Shown here: positions 18,046 to 27,093 of the stretch, piece after piece
How positions within the stretch are numbered: the stretch's first letter is position 1
How the letters are laid out: each line of letters begins with the position of its first letter
Source of the DNA: Planctomycetaceae bacterium
GTDB lineage: Bacteria; Planctomycetota; Planctomycetia; Pirellulales; Pirellulaceae
Assembly (NCBI GenBank): GCA_016794985.1
Contig: JAEUIQ010000038.1
Location: 1 to 58,973, forward strand
Direction of reading: 5' to 3'
Length of the DNA: 58,973 nucleotides
Position numbers and translations under genes: made by a program
Notes under the pieces: generated by a model
The model's database searches: none
What the model was told of the DNA's origin: nothing
What the model saw: only the letters and a program-made list of their open reading frames with translations

Positions 18046-20918
18046 CGCGATCCCTGTTCGATGCGTCTTTGCAATAGTTTCAGGACCAACCACTCCGCGA
18101 CCCACAGTTTATTCTCCGCTAAAACTTGTTGATCAATTTGGGCACGATAGTCTGCAATCCAAACATTCGCATCATCCAGTAACTCTTCGGCCATCCTGGT
18201 GGCCCACACATCATGAACCAACAAAATCTTGGTGAGTGTGTCCAAGCCATTTCGATTTCCGCTGCCGAACAATTCATTAACTTGTGGCAGATTCTCACTT
18301 CCGGTTCGCTCCGATCGAAAGGCCAATTCGAAGCGCCGAACCAAGTAATTGGACTTCGAGTCTCTCGCGCTGATGTCCTGCTGCTGAAGCCGTTTAAGGG
18401 CGTTCTTCCGAAACTCTGTTATCAATGACTTCAATTCCCTGTCTCTCGCCGGGGGCTCCTCCGCCAAAGATGCGGCAGGTGCAACAATCTCTTGGTCGTA
18501 AAGCCAACCCAATCCGGCTTCGAAGTCGCTGGGGTCCGTTTCGAGTAAATCGGCCAACGCCAGCGCCACACTCGGTTGATTCGCCAGTTGCTGCAATGCT
18601 GTCGTGCGCATCGGATCTGAATCCCCATTCGCAAGATGGGAGCTTGGTCCTTGAACGTCACGATGCTTCTGAAAGGCAATCAACCAACTCATCTGTTGCT
18701 CGGGCTTGATGACATTCTTCAGATAGTTCACCAACCGCTGTGATTGTGGAATCGAAAGCAATCGATTCTCTTGCCACCATTGGGCCACTTCTTGGACCGC
18801 GAGTGTATAGCTATCCACCTGGCCGTTATTTTGCAATTGTTCCCAAACTTTGTCGAAATCAGAATTTAGTACGAAGACCGCTTCTGAGTTGACGCCACTC
18901 GTGCCAGCCGAGTTGAACTGTGATTGAAGTAGCACTGTATCAAAAGTCTGAAGACTCGAATCATTCAGTAGGCAAGTAGCCAAACTTGTGACCCAACTCA
19001 GTTTTTCCCAATCGGTCAAATCCTGACTGGTGTCGCTCATTGTTAAGCGGCTTTCCAGCTCCTTAATTTCAGACAAAATGATTTCCCGCCGCTGATCGCG
19101 TTGAAACTGCGTGGTGATTACTTCAATACCTAGCGCGTTTTGTAGCCAGATCGCATCCATACTCCGGCGACCAAGCCAGGCTCTTTGCTTGGACTCGGCG
19201 ATAGCTTGCCATTGGAGTTGCAACCGAGTCGACCACGCCGAGTCCTCTGGCACGGTCGACCAACTTTCCACCAACGGCCCCCATTCACTTGAAGAAACCA
19301 ACTCCATAGAAGCGGTAACTTCCGGCCAAGCCGTATCCGATAGCGTTGGATCAATTCCCACGATGGCGGACCAAAACACGATCAGCAAGTGAGCGCGAAT
19401 TTGTGGGTCTGAAGCTAACCGCAATGGCTCCACCGCGTCCGCAACCGCCTTTCGCCAGGCCTTATCTCGGTTGTCATGGCCAGGTTCCATCGTTCGCGAT
19501 TCTTCCCGGGAGTGCCATAACGGTTGCATTCGAATGTAGCAGCGTTCGGCAGCTTCTGTCAGCCATTGATCTCGATACGCGGCAAGTGTCACGTCACTCT
19601 GTCGATTCAATTCTGTTGCTCGCCACATTGGCCGCAATGTTCGGATCAGATCAATCCTCGACTGCATGTTTGGCACCAGCGAATCTGCGGAAGTTTGAGC
19701 CACACATTTTTGAAACGCCCGCAGCAGCAAGTGATCCGCATCCGTTGCGTTGAGAAAGTCACTCAGTGCTTCCAATCCCAGATCTGTTTTGGCCAGGGTT
19801 TGGTTAGCTTCGGTCGATTCGATTCGCAGCGACAAAGAACTCAGTCGGTCCAACTCGGAGATCAACTCTCGAGCTGCCCTGGGCTCGGGTTCATTCCAAT
19901 ACCAATCCAGCATCGATTCTTGCACCATCGGCTGCCGCAGCCAACGAACTTGATCAGCCCCGCGCGCGATCAATTGCCGATCCCTTGTCACGAACCATTG
20001 CCAAATTTTCGGATAGGCCTTCGACCGCTGTGATGAATCAGCGCTGGTTAGCGCAATCAATATTTCTCGCTCGACAGCTTCTTCTTGCAATCGTTCTAGC
20101 ATTTGCTTTTGATTGGGCGTCCACCACGCCGGAGCCATCAATTCGACCGGAGGATCGATTTGCGAATTCGGTCGAGTAACCGCCAGATTATTCTGCTGTT
20201 TCTGTTCGTTTTGACTACGCCAGGACGACTCTTGAGTAAGCGTTTTTCCCAAGACGATAATCGTCACCACCAAACCAATACTCAGTATAAACAGACCCAC
20301 GCCGATGGAGATCCGATGAATCAGAGCTCGGCGTTTCTTTGCGGAACGACGTAAGAACTCGGTTTGCAGCAATTTTTCGACTTGGGGTAGCTCGATCGCC
20401 CACTGGGACGCGAGCGTCTGCACTTGTTCCCGCAGTTGATCTTCTGCCAGTTCCTTCCGCCCAACCCAGCGCGAAATCTCGCTTTGGACATAGGCCAAGG
20501 CTTGGCCATCCGAAATTCGAGCCACGTTCAACTTCTCCGCGACCCGTTCTACACATCGTTCGCAGGCATCCGGCGTCAGCTGAAACTTCTGTTGCCCATA
20601 AGTTATCGCCTTCTTCTCTTGCGTTCGCGACAAGATCATGTCAGGCAAGGTCCCGAACTGTCGCTCCAGGTATTCACAAAATGCCTGTTCGTAGCGTGTC
20701 AAAGTTGTCAATCGATTCGGGTCTGCCAACTGTTCCAGGGCGGTTTGATACAACTCTGGTGGTAACTTCAATTCTTTGGCAAGTATTTTGAGTTTGATCT
20801 GCGTCTGCGCCGACCATTGCCTGTGCTCGGCCAGAACACTGGCGGCGCGACGCAAGAACGCATCCAAACGAGAATCGCGAGGTTGATTTGGTTCCAGAGG
20901 TGTATCCTGATCACTCAT
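18042..20918 (-). CDS. Large single-span membrane protein of ExbBD operon, unknown function
   Basis: 958 aa, no family recognised. Residues 1-~203 are predicted helical and cytosolic. A single membrane helix (ISIGVGLFILSIGLVVTIIVLG, about 205-227) follows the basic stretch RRSAKKRRALIHR, so by the positive-inside rule the N-terminus is cytosolic and the ~730-residue C-terminal part is periplasmic. That part is almost entirely alpha-helical, Trp- and Gln-rich, with a layout suggesting helical-repeat solenoids. Position between the 929-aa TPR-like protein (13 bases upstream) and the 279-aa secreted protein (ATGA overlap) ties it to an ExbB/ExbD motor. A role as the energised link from inner membrane to envelope is my inference. 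Confidence 0.8.
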   Translation of the reverse strand: MSDQDTPLEPNQPRDSRLDAFLRRAASVLAEHRQWSAQTQIKLKILAKELKLPPELYQTALEQLADPNRLTTLTRYEQAFCEYLERQFGTLPDMILSRTQEKKAITYGQQKFQLTPDACERCVERVAEKLNVARISDGQALAYVQSEISRWVGRKELAEDQLREQVQTLASQWAIELPQVEKLLQTEFLRRSAKKRRALIHRISIGVGLFILSIGLVVTIIVLGKTLTQESSWRSQNEQKQQNNLAVTRPNSQIDPPVELMAPAWWTPNQKQMLERLQEEAVEREILIALTSADSSQRSKAYPKIWQWFVTRDRQLIARGADQVRWLRQPMVQESMLDWYWNEPEPRAARELISELDRLSSLSLRIESTEANQTLAKTDLGLEALSDFLNATDADHLLLRAFQKCVAQTSADSLVPNMQSRIDLIRTLRPMWRATELNRQSDVTLAAYRDQWLTEAAERCYIRMQPLWHSREESRTMEPGHDNRDKAWRKAVADAVEPLRLASDPQIRAHLLIVFWSAIVGIDPTLSDTAWPEVTASMELVSSSEWGPLVESWSTVPEDSAWSTRLQLQWQAIAESKQRAWLGRRSMDAIWLQNALGIEVITTQFQRDQRREIILSEIKELESRLTMSDTSQDLTDWEKLSWVTSLATCLLNDSSLQTFDTVLLQSQFNSAGTSGVNSEAVFVLNSDFDKVWEQLQNNGQVDSYTLAVQEVAQWWQENRLLSIPQSQRLVNYLKNVIKPEQQMSWLIAFQKHRDVQGPSSHLANGDSDPMRTTALQQLANQPSVALALADLLETDPSDFEAGLGWLYDQEIVAPAASLAEEPPARDRELKSLITEFRKNALKRLQQQDISARDSKSNYLVRRFELAFRSERTGSENLPQVNELFGSGNRNGLDTLTKILLVHDVWATRMAEELLDDANVWIADYRAQIDQQVLAENKLWVAEWLVLKLLQRRIEQGSR

Positions 20919-20930
20919 GGCTATACTCTT

Positions 20931-23702
20931 TCACCATCCATATTGGGCAGCCAACCGATCCAAGGCTGCCGACCATGGTGGAGGAACATCCGGATACAAC
21001 TGACGAATCTGCTGGTAAAGGTTCTTGGCTTGTACGGCATCGCGCGCCACAAGACAGCGCAGAATATAATACTTTGTTTCTAACCAATCTGGCGAACCCT
21101 TTGGAAACTCCTCTGACAATTCGAGCCACAGTTCTTCTTCCGACTTTCGCTGGTTTGCATCATTCGCCTGACTCATTGCTCTAGCATTCTGCCTGCGCCA
21201 AAGAATACTTTCTGTGGATGGCTTCGGAGTTTCAAGGACGAGGCGAGACGCCGTCGCATCCCCCACTCGCCACAAAAACTCCGCATAGTCAAGTTGAACC
21301 CGTTCGAGCGTACGAAGATCGATTCCCGAGTTTGAAAGTTGCATAACCTCCCACCACCGACGATACAATTCATGCAGACGCCGTGTGCTGGGCAGTTCAC
21401 GAACGGATGATGCAACCTCGGCACTACATTCTGTTAGCTTGGTTTCTTGCTCCCACTGTTGCCGCAAGTTGGGGATGGTTCGCTCCATGAGAGCATGCAC
21501 CTGCACCGGTGACATTTCTTCTACCAATATTGCATCTACGATTTTTTGTCGTAATGACGACTCAACAACCAACCAAGGATTTTGGTCCCAAGACATCGCC
21601 GCCGCATAGAGCAATGGCCGCCAGGCCTCGATTCGCCCGCGCTCCCCGTTCACCGCATGCCGAGCGCAGACGGCAAGAATGGACGCTGGCAGTGGCTGCA
21701 AGTCTCCAGAATTTGAAAGTTCCAATGTTTGAGTTGCTATTGCCAATAGAGCCGCTGAACTGTTGTCATTGCCAGCTTGAGCCTCCCGCACCAACACCTC
21801 CGTCAACTGCCCCTGCCATCCGATCCAAGTCGATTCATCGACGTGTCGGTTCGGTGGGCGAAGACCGAGTTGCTCCCAAACTTCTCGCTGTACTTGAGCT
21901 GCAGTGGATGTTTGACTTTCGCTTCCGTGTGGACGGGATGAGAAGTCTTCAAATAGCCGAACAATCAATTGACGCCGGGCAAATGCAAAGCCATCATCAA
22001 CAGGCGAGAACGAATTTAGGTAGGCGTTCTGGGCGAGTGGTTGCCCGGCCAATTCCCACAACCGAACCTTAATCCGAGCTTGAGCGGTCAGTGACATGTT
22101 CGGATACTTGGCGGCTTCCCGGTACCACTTCAAACACGCGTGTCTTGCTTGCATGTCGATTGTAGCGGACCGCTCGAATGACTGCGCCAAGTCCCAAGCA
22201 GTACTTTGTCGCCGGGCTGCATCATCAGGAGACATGCCTTCAAAGTATTTGATCATCACCTGTTGTGTTGCTGCGACATCGCCGTGAGCGGTGTACACCT
22301 TGGCCAACCAATACTGAGCCCAACGCTCGATTTCACGAGGCACCTTGTTTGGCCCAACCTTCTCGCTACTCGACCACAAGCTTAGCCGTTCGACCAACTG
22401 GGCTAACTGGCTTTGTGATCGGTCGGCGAGGGGGCGTTCCACAAGTAGTGAGTTCAGAAGCAACACTTGAGAAGTTAGGCCGGAACCTGGGTTGTCGATT
22501 CGATGTTTGCCGATCAGCCGTGCCGCTTCCTCGACCTTTCCCTTCGAAACCAACAGTTCAATCAAACGCCAATTCCAATTGGCAACCGGTTTCGGTAATT
22601 CGAGTGGGACATCGCTGGTTATTCCAGCGGGATTTTCAGGCATGACCCATGACAACATTGTGTCAACCATGGAATCCAACGAATCGATCTCCTCCATGCG
22701 TGGGTCTTGAGCATAGGTGGTAATCAACAAGCTTGCATCGTCCCAACGGCCTTGCTTCAAAAGACCGTGGGCATGCCACAAGATTACGCGTTGCGAGAGA
22801 CGACGGTCCCCTTGCCGCTGCAGCGTGGCAAAACAAGTACTGGCCACATCGGACTTTTGCAACGCTGCGGAACAAAGCCCCAACCCCAGCAACCAATCGT
22901 TTCCCGGGCCGCGACTTGGATCGAACCATTGATACCAGTCTGCGGGCCGCATGTCGGGCTCCGAAACTCCCAACAGACGTCTATAAATCTGAACGGCCTG
23001 TTCGAGACGCTCGCCATCGACGTTTTCCGCCGGCCTCAACAGGTACTCGTAGTAGTAACTCCATGCCAATCCAGCTTCCGCGGCTTCCCGGAGTTGTTGA
23101 AGCTGAACAGACTGGAGCGACGGCGGCGCAATCGCCGAATTCGACGCCAACTGGTTCAAATCTTCGGCGACCTCCCTTAGTCGTCGTTGGACTTCCGCCA
23201 AATCGTCTAACAGCGTCTCCATCGACGAACGATGAAGCGACCTCGCAAATGTCTGGATCGCTATTTCATTCAGCTGTTTTCGAAGCTCTATCAATTGCAC
23301 CGGCGCGAATGCAGGTTCCGAAACATGAGCACCACTCCAAAGTTGCGGATACAAACGCCGAGTCTCCACCGCGTCCGAGCGTTGTAGCTCACGCTCCAAC
23401 CAAACGCAAAGTTCAAAGCTCCAGCGGAGCTTGGCTTGAGCATCGTCGCTTTTCCGCCACCGGGCCAACAGATCATCCAACCACAACGAAGTCCGCCCCG
23501 TTTCTCGAAGAAAAACCGAGAAGCTACCATTTGCGCTGTCTGCTGCGGTTGGAGCAGAGGTTCTTTCATCCACTCGCCCTGGCAACTGAGCGGTGGCCGG
23601 TGAAGTCGAAATCGCGCTGCAACAAATCCAACACAGCAACAGCAATCGGGCGGAGCGCCGCAATAATAGACTATGAAAACATGATTTCACCTTGGTGTTC
23701 AT
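20931..23702 (-). CDS. Secreted helical-repeat (TPR-like) protein of ExbBD operon
   Basis: About 923 aa. The N-terminus is a signal peptide (LLLRRSARLLLLCWICCSAISTSPATA, cleavage near ATA-Q). The remainder is a long helical solenoid with TPR-like units, for example LAWSYYYEYLLRPAENVDGE, LSQRVILWHAHGLLKQGRWD and AQYWLAKVYTAHGDVAATQQ; the C-terminal segment AEFLWRVGDATASRLVLETP and ETKYYILRCLVARDAVQAKN continues it. Such proteins usually make protein-protein contacts. I chose ATG 23702, about 10 bases after AGAGG; ATG 23711 or GTG 23720 (which would overlap the exbD stop as GTGA) are alternatives. It is directly downstream of the second exbD. Its location suggests a periplasmic partner of the ExbB/ExbD motor. 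Confidence 0.82.
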   Translation of the reverse strand: MNTKVKSCFHSLLLRRSARLLLLCWICCSAISTSPATAQLPGRVDERTSAPTAADSANGSFSVFLRETGRTSLWLDDLLARWRKSDDAQAKLRWSFELCVWLERELQRSDAVETRRLYPQLWSGAHVSEPAFAPVQLIELRKQLNEIAIQTFARSLHRSSMETLLDDLAEVQRRLREVAEDLNQLASNSAIAPPSLQSVQLQQLREAAEAGLAWSYYYEYLLRPAENVDGERLEQAVQIYRRLLGVSEPDMRPADWYQWFDPSRGPGNDWLLGLGLCSAALQKSDVASTCFATLQRQGDRRLSQRVILWHAHGLLKQGRWDDASLLITTYAQDPRMEEIDSLDSMVDTMLSWVMPENPAGITSDVPLELPKPVANWNWRLIELLVSKGKVEEAARLIGKHRIDNPGSGLTSQVLLLNSLLVERPLADRSQSQLAQLVERLSLWSSSEKVGPNKVPREIERWAQYWLAKVYTAHGDVAATQQVMIKYFEGMSPDDAARRQSTAWDLAQSFERSATIDMQARHACLKWYREAAKYPNMSLTAQARIKVRLWELAGQPLAQNAYLNSFSPVDDGFAFARRQLIVRLFEDFSSRPHGSESQTSTAAQVQREVWEQLGLRPPNRHVDESTWIGWQGQLTEVLVREAQAGNDNSSAALLAIATQTLELSNSGDLQPLPASILAVCARHAVNGERGRIEAWRPLLYAAAMSWDQNPWLVVESSLRQKIVDAILVEEMSPVQVHALMERTIPNLRQQWEQETKLTECSAEVASSVRELPSTRRLHELYRRWWEVMQLSNSGIDLRTLERVQLDYAEFLWRVGDATASRLVLETPKPSTESILWRRQNARAMSQANDANQRKSEEELWLELSEEFPKGSPDWLETKYYILRCLVARDAVQAKNLYQQIRQLYPDVPPPWSAALDRLAAQYGW

Positions 23703-23716
23703 CGTCGCCATGCCTC

Positions 23717-24148
23717 TCACAACCGATCGGCGGTGACGGAGGGACGATCTGGCACATACGCGATACTCTTGAATCCCAGTATTCGTAAGTCATTGAGTGT
23801 CGAAATTGTCAACTCGACGGGAGCCTCGCTTGGTCCCACCACCAGAACTCGCTGCTCTAAATCTGGCCAGTCTGCTAACCAAGTGCGTAACTTAGAACGA
23901 TCAGGAAACCGGTGCCCTCCCACTTGGAATTCAAATCGACCATCGTTTTCCTGCAAACGGATAATCAATGGCTCCAACAAACTGGTCGAACGCGCTGCCG
24001 GATCGGTCAATTCACTTTCAACTTGACGCTCAACCGGGCGGAAGCTGGAATTTACCAAGAAAAATATGAGCAACAAAAACACGATGTCGATCATCCCAGC
24101 CGACGATATCTGGAGCTCAGGGGAGCGACGATTGCGGTTGAACTTCAT
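23717..24148 (-). CDS. ExbD/TolR-like proton-channel subunit (second copy)
   Basis: 143 aa. A short basic cytosolic N-terminus (KFNRNRRSPELQISSAG) leads into one membrane helix MIDIVFLLLIFFLVNSSF containing the conserved proton-carrying Asp, then a periplasmic domain of ~95 residues ending in LGFKSIAYVPDRP, typical of ExbD/TolR. With ExbB it forms a proton-driven motor. The start may be ATG 24148 or GTG 24151. It lies 10 bases after the first exbD and its stop nearly touches the start of the TPR-like gene. Two non-identical ExbD copies behind one exbB are common in planctomycetes and suggest a mixed ExbD dimer. Confidence 0.93.
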   Translation of the reverse strand: MKFNRNRRSPELQISSAGMIDIVFLLLIFFLVNSSFRPVERQVESELTDPAARSTSLLEPLIIRLQENDGRFEFQVGGHRFPDRSKLRTWLADWPDLEQRVLVVGPSEAPVELTISTLNDLRILGFKSIAYVPDRPSVTADRL

Positions 24149-24158
24149 CACGCACCTG

Positions 24159-24572
24159 TTACCGACGATTGACCGCCAATTGAATTTCGATGATTCCCAA
24201 AAACGACAATCGCTCCATCACTTCATTCAATCGCAAACTGTCTTGCTGGCGGTCGCATCGAATACGGACGATCAATTGATCTGCTGGACGACCACTCGTG
24301 CGAATCTCGTTTTGAACTCGTTCCGTTAATTGCTCCAAGGACACATATTCACCACTCACCAGCAGTTGTTGTTTCGCATCAATATTTATGACAAAGGTCG
24401 ATTCTACTTTCGCGCCGCCGTCCGCCACCTCGGTCAACTGCAATTGAGCATCCATATTGCGATTGAACTGAGAGACGGCCATAAAGAAAATAATGAGCAA
24501 GAACACGATGTCGATCATCGATGTCATATTGAATCCCAACGTGCTCACCGAATGTCGTGACGCCAACCGCAT
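24159..24572 (-). CDS. ExbD/TolR-like proton-channel subunit (first copy)
   Basis: 137 aa. The N-terminal STLGFNMTSMIDIVFLLIIFFMAVS carries the single membrane helix with its conserved Asp, and the periplasmic part ends in LSFLGIIEIQLAVNRR, as in ExbD/TolR. It differs clearly from the second copy outside the helix, so this is an old duplication or two distinct subfamilies. It starts at ATG 24572, one base after the exbB stop, so the two are translationally coupled. Part of the six-gene minus-strand operon. Confidence 0.94.
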   Translation of the reverse strand: MRLASRHSVSTLGFNMTSMIDIVFLLIIFFMAVSQFNRNMDAQLQLTEVADGGAKVESTFVINIDAKQQLLVSGEYVSLEQLTERVQNEIRTSGRPADQLIVRIRCDRQQDSLRLNEVMERLSFLGIIEIQLAVNRR

Positions 24573-24573
24573 C

Positions 24574-25515
24574 TTAAGAACTCGACTTTCTGCGTCCTAG
24601 CGGCAACATCATGCGTTCAATTCGTGTTCCGGCTTCCGACACCAAGGCATCAATCCGGGTGCGAAAATAACTAAAGGCCACCATCGTTGGAATCGCAACC
24701 ACCAACCCCAACAGCGTCGTAATCAGCGCTTGGCCGATCCCGCCAGCCAGGTCTTCTGGGCCAGCAACTCCTTGTTTGGCTGCGATGGTATTGAAAGCAT
24801 CGATCATTCCAATGACGGTCCCCGTCAACCCGAGCATCGGAGCAATCGAGGCGATCACATTTAGAATTTCAACCTTGCGGTACAAACGGCCCGTAATATG
24901 TTCGCCCGCTTCTTCCACGGCAGATCGATACTCGGCAAATCCAAATTCGCTGCTCCGAAATCGCTCCAAACCGGCCTGCACAACTTGGGTAGCCATACTG
25001 TGATTATCAATATCGTTACAAATCATCAACGCAGCGCGCGTGTCCCGCAAAGCCAGGGCACTTTCTAGGGCTTGCATGACATCCGGGGGCAGCAAGCGCC
25101 CACGTCGAATCGAAATCGCGTTTTCGACGATCAAAATGCAACTGACAAGCGAAAGAACCAAGATCAAAACGACAATGGCAATTCCGAATGGATTGCCGGT
25201 GAACATCATTTGCAACATGCTGCGCTGCGGAGCCGTTGGCTCACCGGCATTCGCTTCAGCGGCGGGTGCCGTCACGGGATCTTCTGTTGCTGTAGTAGGT
25301 CCCAACTCAATTTCTTGCCAAGAAACGACAGTCAACGGCTGCGCGAGCACCTCACCAACCGGCAAGCTGCGAGTCAGCGGCAACAACGCTGCACCCCGTG
25401 CTTGGGCTATTGCCGGTCCGAGGAGCATTACAACTGCAACAACCAGCCCCCACAGGGGGCAGCAGGGCGATTTCGTAAACCATCGAATCAATAAGCCACT
25501 CGCCAGCATCCGCAT
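24574..25515 (-). CDS. ExbB/TolQ/MotA proton-channel protein
   Basis: About 313 aa. After an N-terminal hydrophobic segment that may be a signal peptide (LWGLVVAVVMLLGPAIAQA) and a ~70-residue Pro/Ala/Glu-rich stretch, it has the three helices of ExbB/TolQ: FGIAIVVLILVLSLVSCIL, VIASIAPMLGLTGTVIGMI and ALITTLLGLVVAIPTMVAF, with the family's TLLGLVVAIP motif. ExbB pentamers surround an ExbD dimer and convert proton flow to mechanical work. I chose ATG 25515; an in-frame GTG at 25539 is possible. First gene of the operon running to 17206; no TonB-like gene is present, so the driven partner is probably one of the downstream large proteins. Confidence 0.94.
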   Translation of the reverse strand: MRMLASGLLIRWFTKSPCCPLWGLVVAVVMLLGPAIAQARGAALLPLTRSLPVGEVLAQPLTVVSWQEIELGPTTATEDPVTAPAAEANAGEPTAPQRSMLQMMFTGNPFGIAIVVLILVLSLVSCILIVENAISIRRGRLLPPDVMQALESALALRDTRAALMICNDIDNHSMATQVVQAGLERFRSSEFGFAEYRSAVEEAGEHITGRLYRKVEILNVIASIAPMLGLTGTVIGMIDAFNTIAAKQGVAGPEDLAGGIGQALITTLLGLVVAIPTMVAFSYFRTRIDALVSEAGTRIERMMLPLGRRKSSS

Positions 25516-25816
25516 AGAAATCCCATTCCGCCCGATCACCTTCTGCTAATCCTAGACCACTGGAGAATCTAAAGTAGCATTCACCGCATATCATAACCGA
25601 ATCCTGGATTCGCTTCAGGGGGATCAATAAATTCCCATCCTGGAAAACCTCAACCCATCGCGACTGTGACGTTTAGGCAAGTTGGAGAACAGAATCTTCG
25701 GCGTTACAACCTCCCGTGCCGCTTGGAAATCCCTGCTATTGGTCCGGAGGGGTGATCCCAGGAAGAATGAAAAGCGGCGCGATTAGCCTCGTGTTCACGC
25801 CGGACTAACCCGGTGC
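25516..25816. other. Intergenic region upstream of ExbBD operon
   Basis: About 300 bases between the exbB start and the stop of the NADAR gene, both on the minus strand. The operon promoter must lie here or further upstream, but I could not identify convincing -35/-10 hexamers. No short gene or RNA structure is recognised. Confidence 0.4.
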
Positions 25817-26872
25817 TCAAACTTGACTTTCACGAATTTCCATCAACAGGCGTCCCAAGTGGTTTTCGCCGATGCCGTTGCAATTTCCCCAGAAAACATC
25901 ACCCCAATCATTGGTTTCAGCAAGTTGAAGCGGGTAGGTCTCGCTGAGCTGGCGGCGCAACTCCGGGTCATCGAATTTTTGCCGCAACAGCGAATCCATC
26001 ACAGGCAATCGCACCGAATCCCAGTCCGAGCGAACACACATCGACTTGGCCAACCGCTTGGCATCGCCCGGCGCCGGTATGGCAGCGATTCTTGCTCGGT
26101 CTTGGACATCAAGGAACTTGGCAGCTTGATAGGCGTGTTCCACGGTTGGATAGGCTTGCCCATCAAGTGTGACTCGCGACGGCCAGAAATTGCTTAACCA
26201 ACGATAGCCCCCACTAAATCCATCGATCACGCCACCCACGAATGGTTGCGAGGGAGGCTGTCGAAATAACTTTCGCAAACTGTGCCAGATTTCACTCAGT
26301 ACGGCATTAGGCAAAAGCGGATCAGGCTTGGGAAGATCTCGATAGAGGGGTCGGTGGCCTGTCGCGATTAGGGCGTCTCGCGCGTCAGAATTCTGCGAGA
26401 ACTTTGCGAGCGCCGCTCGCCGCAAGATTTGCCAGTGATCCGGAGTTCCAGGAACGACGATTTGCCCGAAGTACCTGATGTATTCGGGCAACCTGGCGCT
26501 TCGTCCCAACTGTCTCGCCGCAGGTGCCGAGCGATTTCCTACTCCGATCCGCTCGGCAGCATCATTGAACTTGAGTGACTGCCAAAACGATTCCAAACTT
26601 GCAAAGGAATGTCCGTCCAATTCAAATCGAGTCGGAGAAAAATTCGCCAATGTTGCGAATTCAGCGCGCGACTCCGGTTCGGCAATTTCGATTGACCTGT
26701 CCAAGACGTCGCTCGCCGGCCCTTTGCTTATCAATCGCAGCTCGCCACTGGGGCCGGCTACCAACTCGAAGACGTGACCTTCCCACGCGGTTGCCATCCG
26801 AGCCAGTTGTTTTTGCTCCGCATCCGTCTCGGGCAACAGCACGAGCATCTCTTGCTTTTCAGTCAAACGCAT
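25817..26872 (-). CDS. Tandem NADAR-domain protein
   Basis: 351 aa with two copies of the NADAR (YbiA/DUF1768) fold. The C-terminal copy (~235-345) is canonical: GGYRWLSNFWPSRVTLDG, YPTVEHAYQAAKFLD, AKRLAKSM, MDSLLRQKF and ENHLGRLLMEIR. The N-terminal copy (~70-195) is diverged: ANFSPTRFELDGHSFASLES, FWQSLKF, ARQLGRSARLP, ALAKFSQNSDARDALIATG. NADAR proteins cleave N-glycosidic bonds; known roles include hydrolysis of early riboflavin intermediates and removal of ADP-ribose from nucleic-acid bases in anti-toxin and phage-related systems. I chose ATG 26872, with GGGAGA about 10 bases upstream; an upstream extension to 27052 looks non-coding. The N-terminal ~50 residues are unassigned. No toxin gene is adjacent. 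Confidence 0.85.
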   Translation of the reverse strand: MRLTEKQEMLVLLPETDAEQKQLARMATAWEGHVFELVAGPSGELRLISKGPASDVLDRSIEIAEPESRAEFATLANFSPTRFELDGHSFASLESFWQSLKFNDAAERIGVGNRSAPAARQLGRSARLPEYIRYFGQIVVPGTPDHWQILRRAALAKFSQNSDARDALIATGHRPLYRDLPKPDPLLPNAVLSEIWHSLRKLFRQPPSQPFVGGVIDGFSGGYRWLSNFWPSRVTLDGQAYPTVEHAYQAAKFLDVQDRARIAAIPAPGDAKRLAKSMCVRSDWDSVRLPVMDSLLRQKFDDPELRRQLSETYPLQLAETNDWGDVFWGNCNGIGENHLGRLLMEIRESQV

Positions 26873-27093
26873 TTTACTGCTCTCCCAGTCAACCAAACAA
26901 CCGGCTCTATTTTGAATCGACGACCGCTTTGCACGCGATCTTCTTTCAACCGGACCACCATAAACGCGACGCGGATCCTGACACCTACAGACCGACAATC
27001 TTCGGCGAGGGTACTGCCTCAACTTGGCTTTTGTCACAAGATTGGTAGTCACCTAGGTGTCGTCAGAATATAATCCGTTCGAGGAAACCGAAT

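Noticed and set aside
22733..23788. 351-aa plus-strand frame
   Set aside because: Antisense to the TPR-like gene; no family and poor composition.
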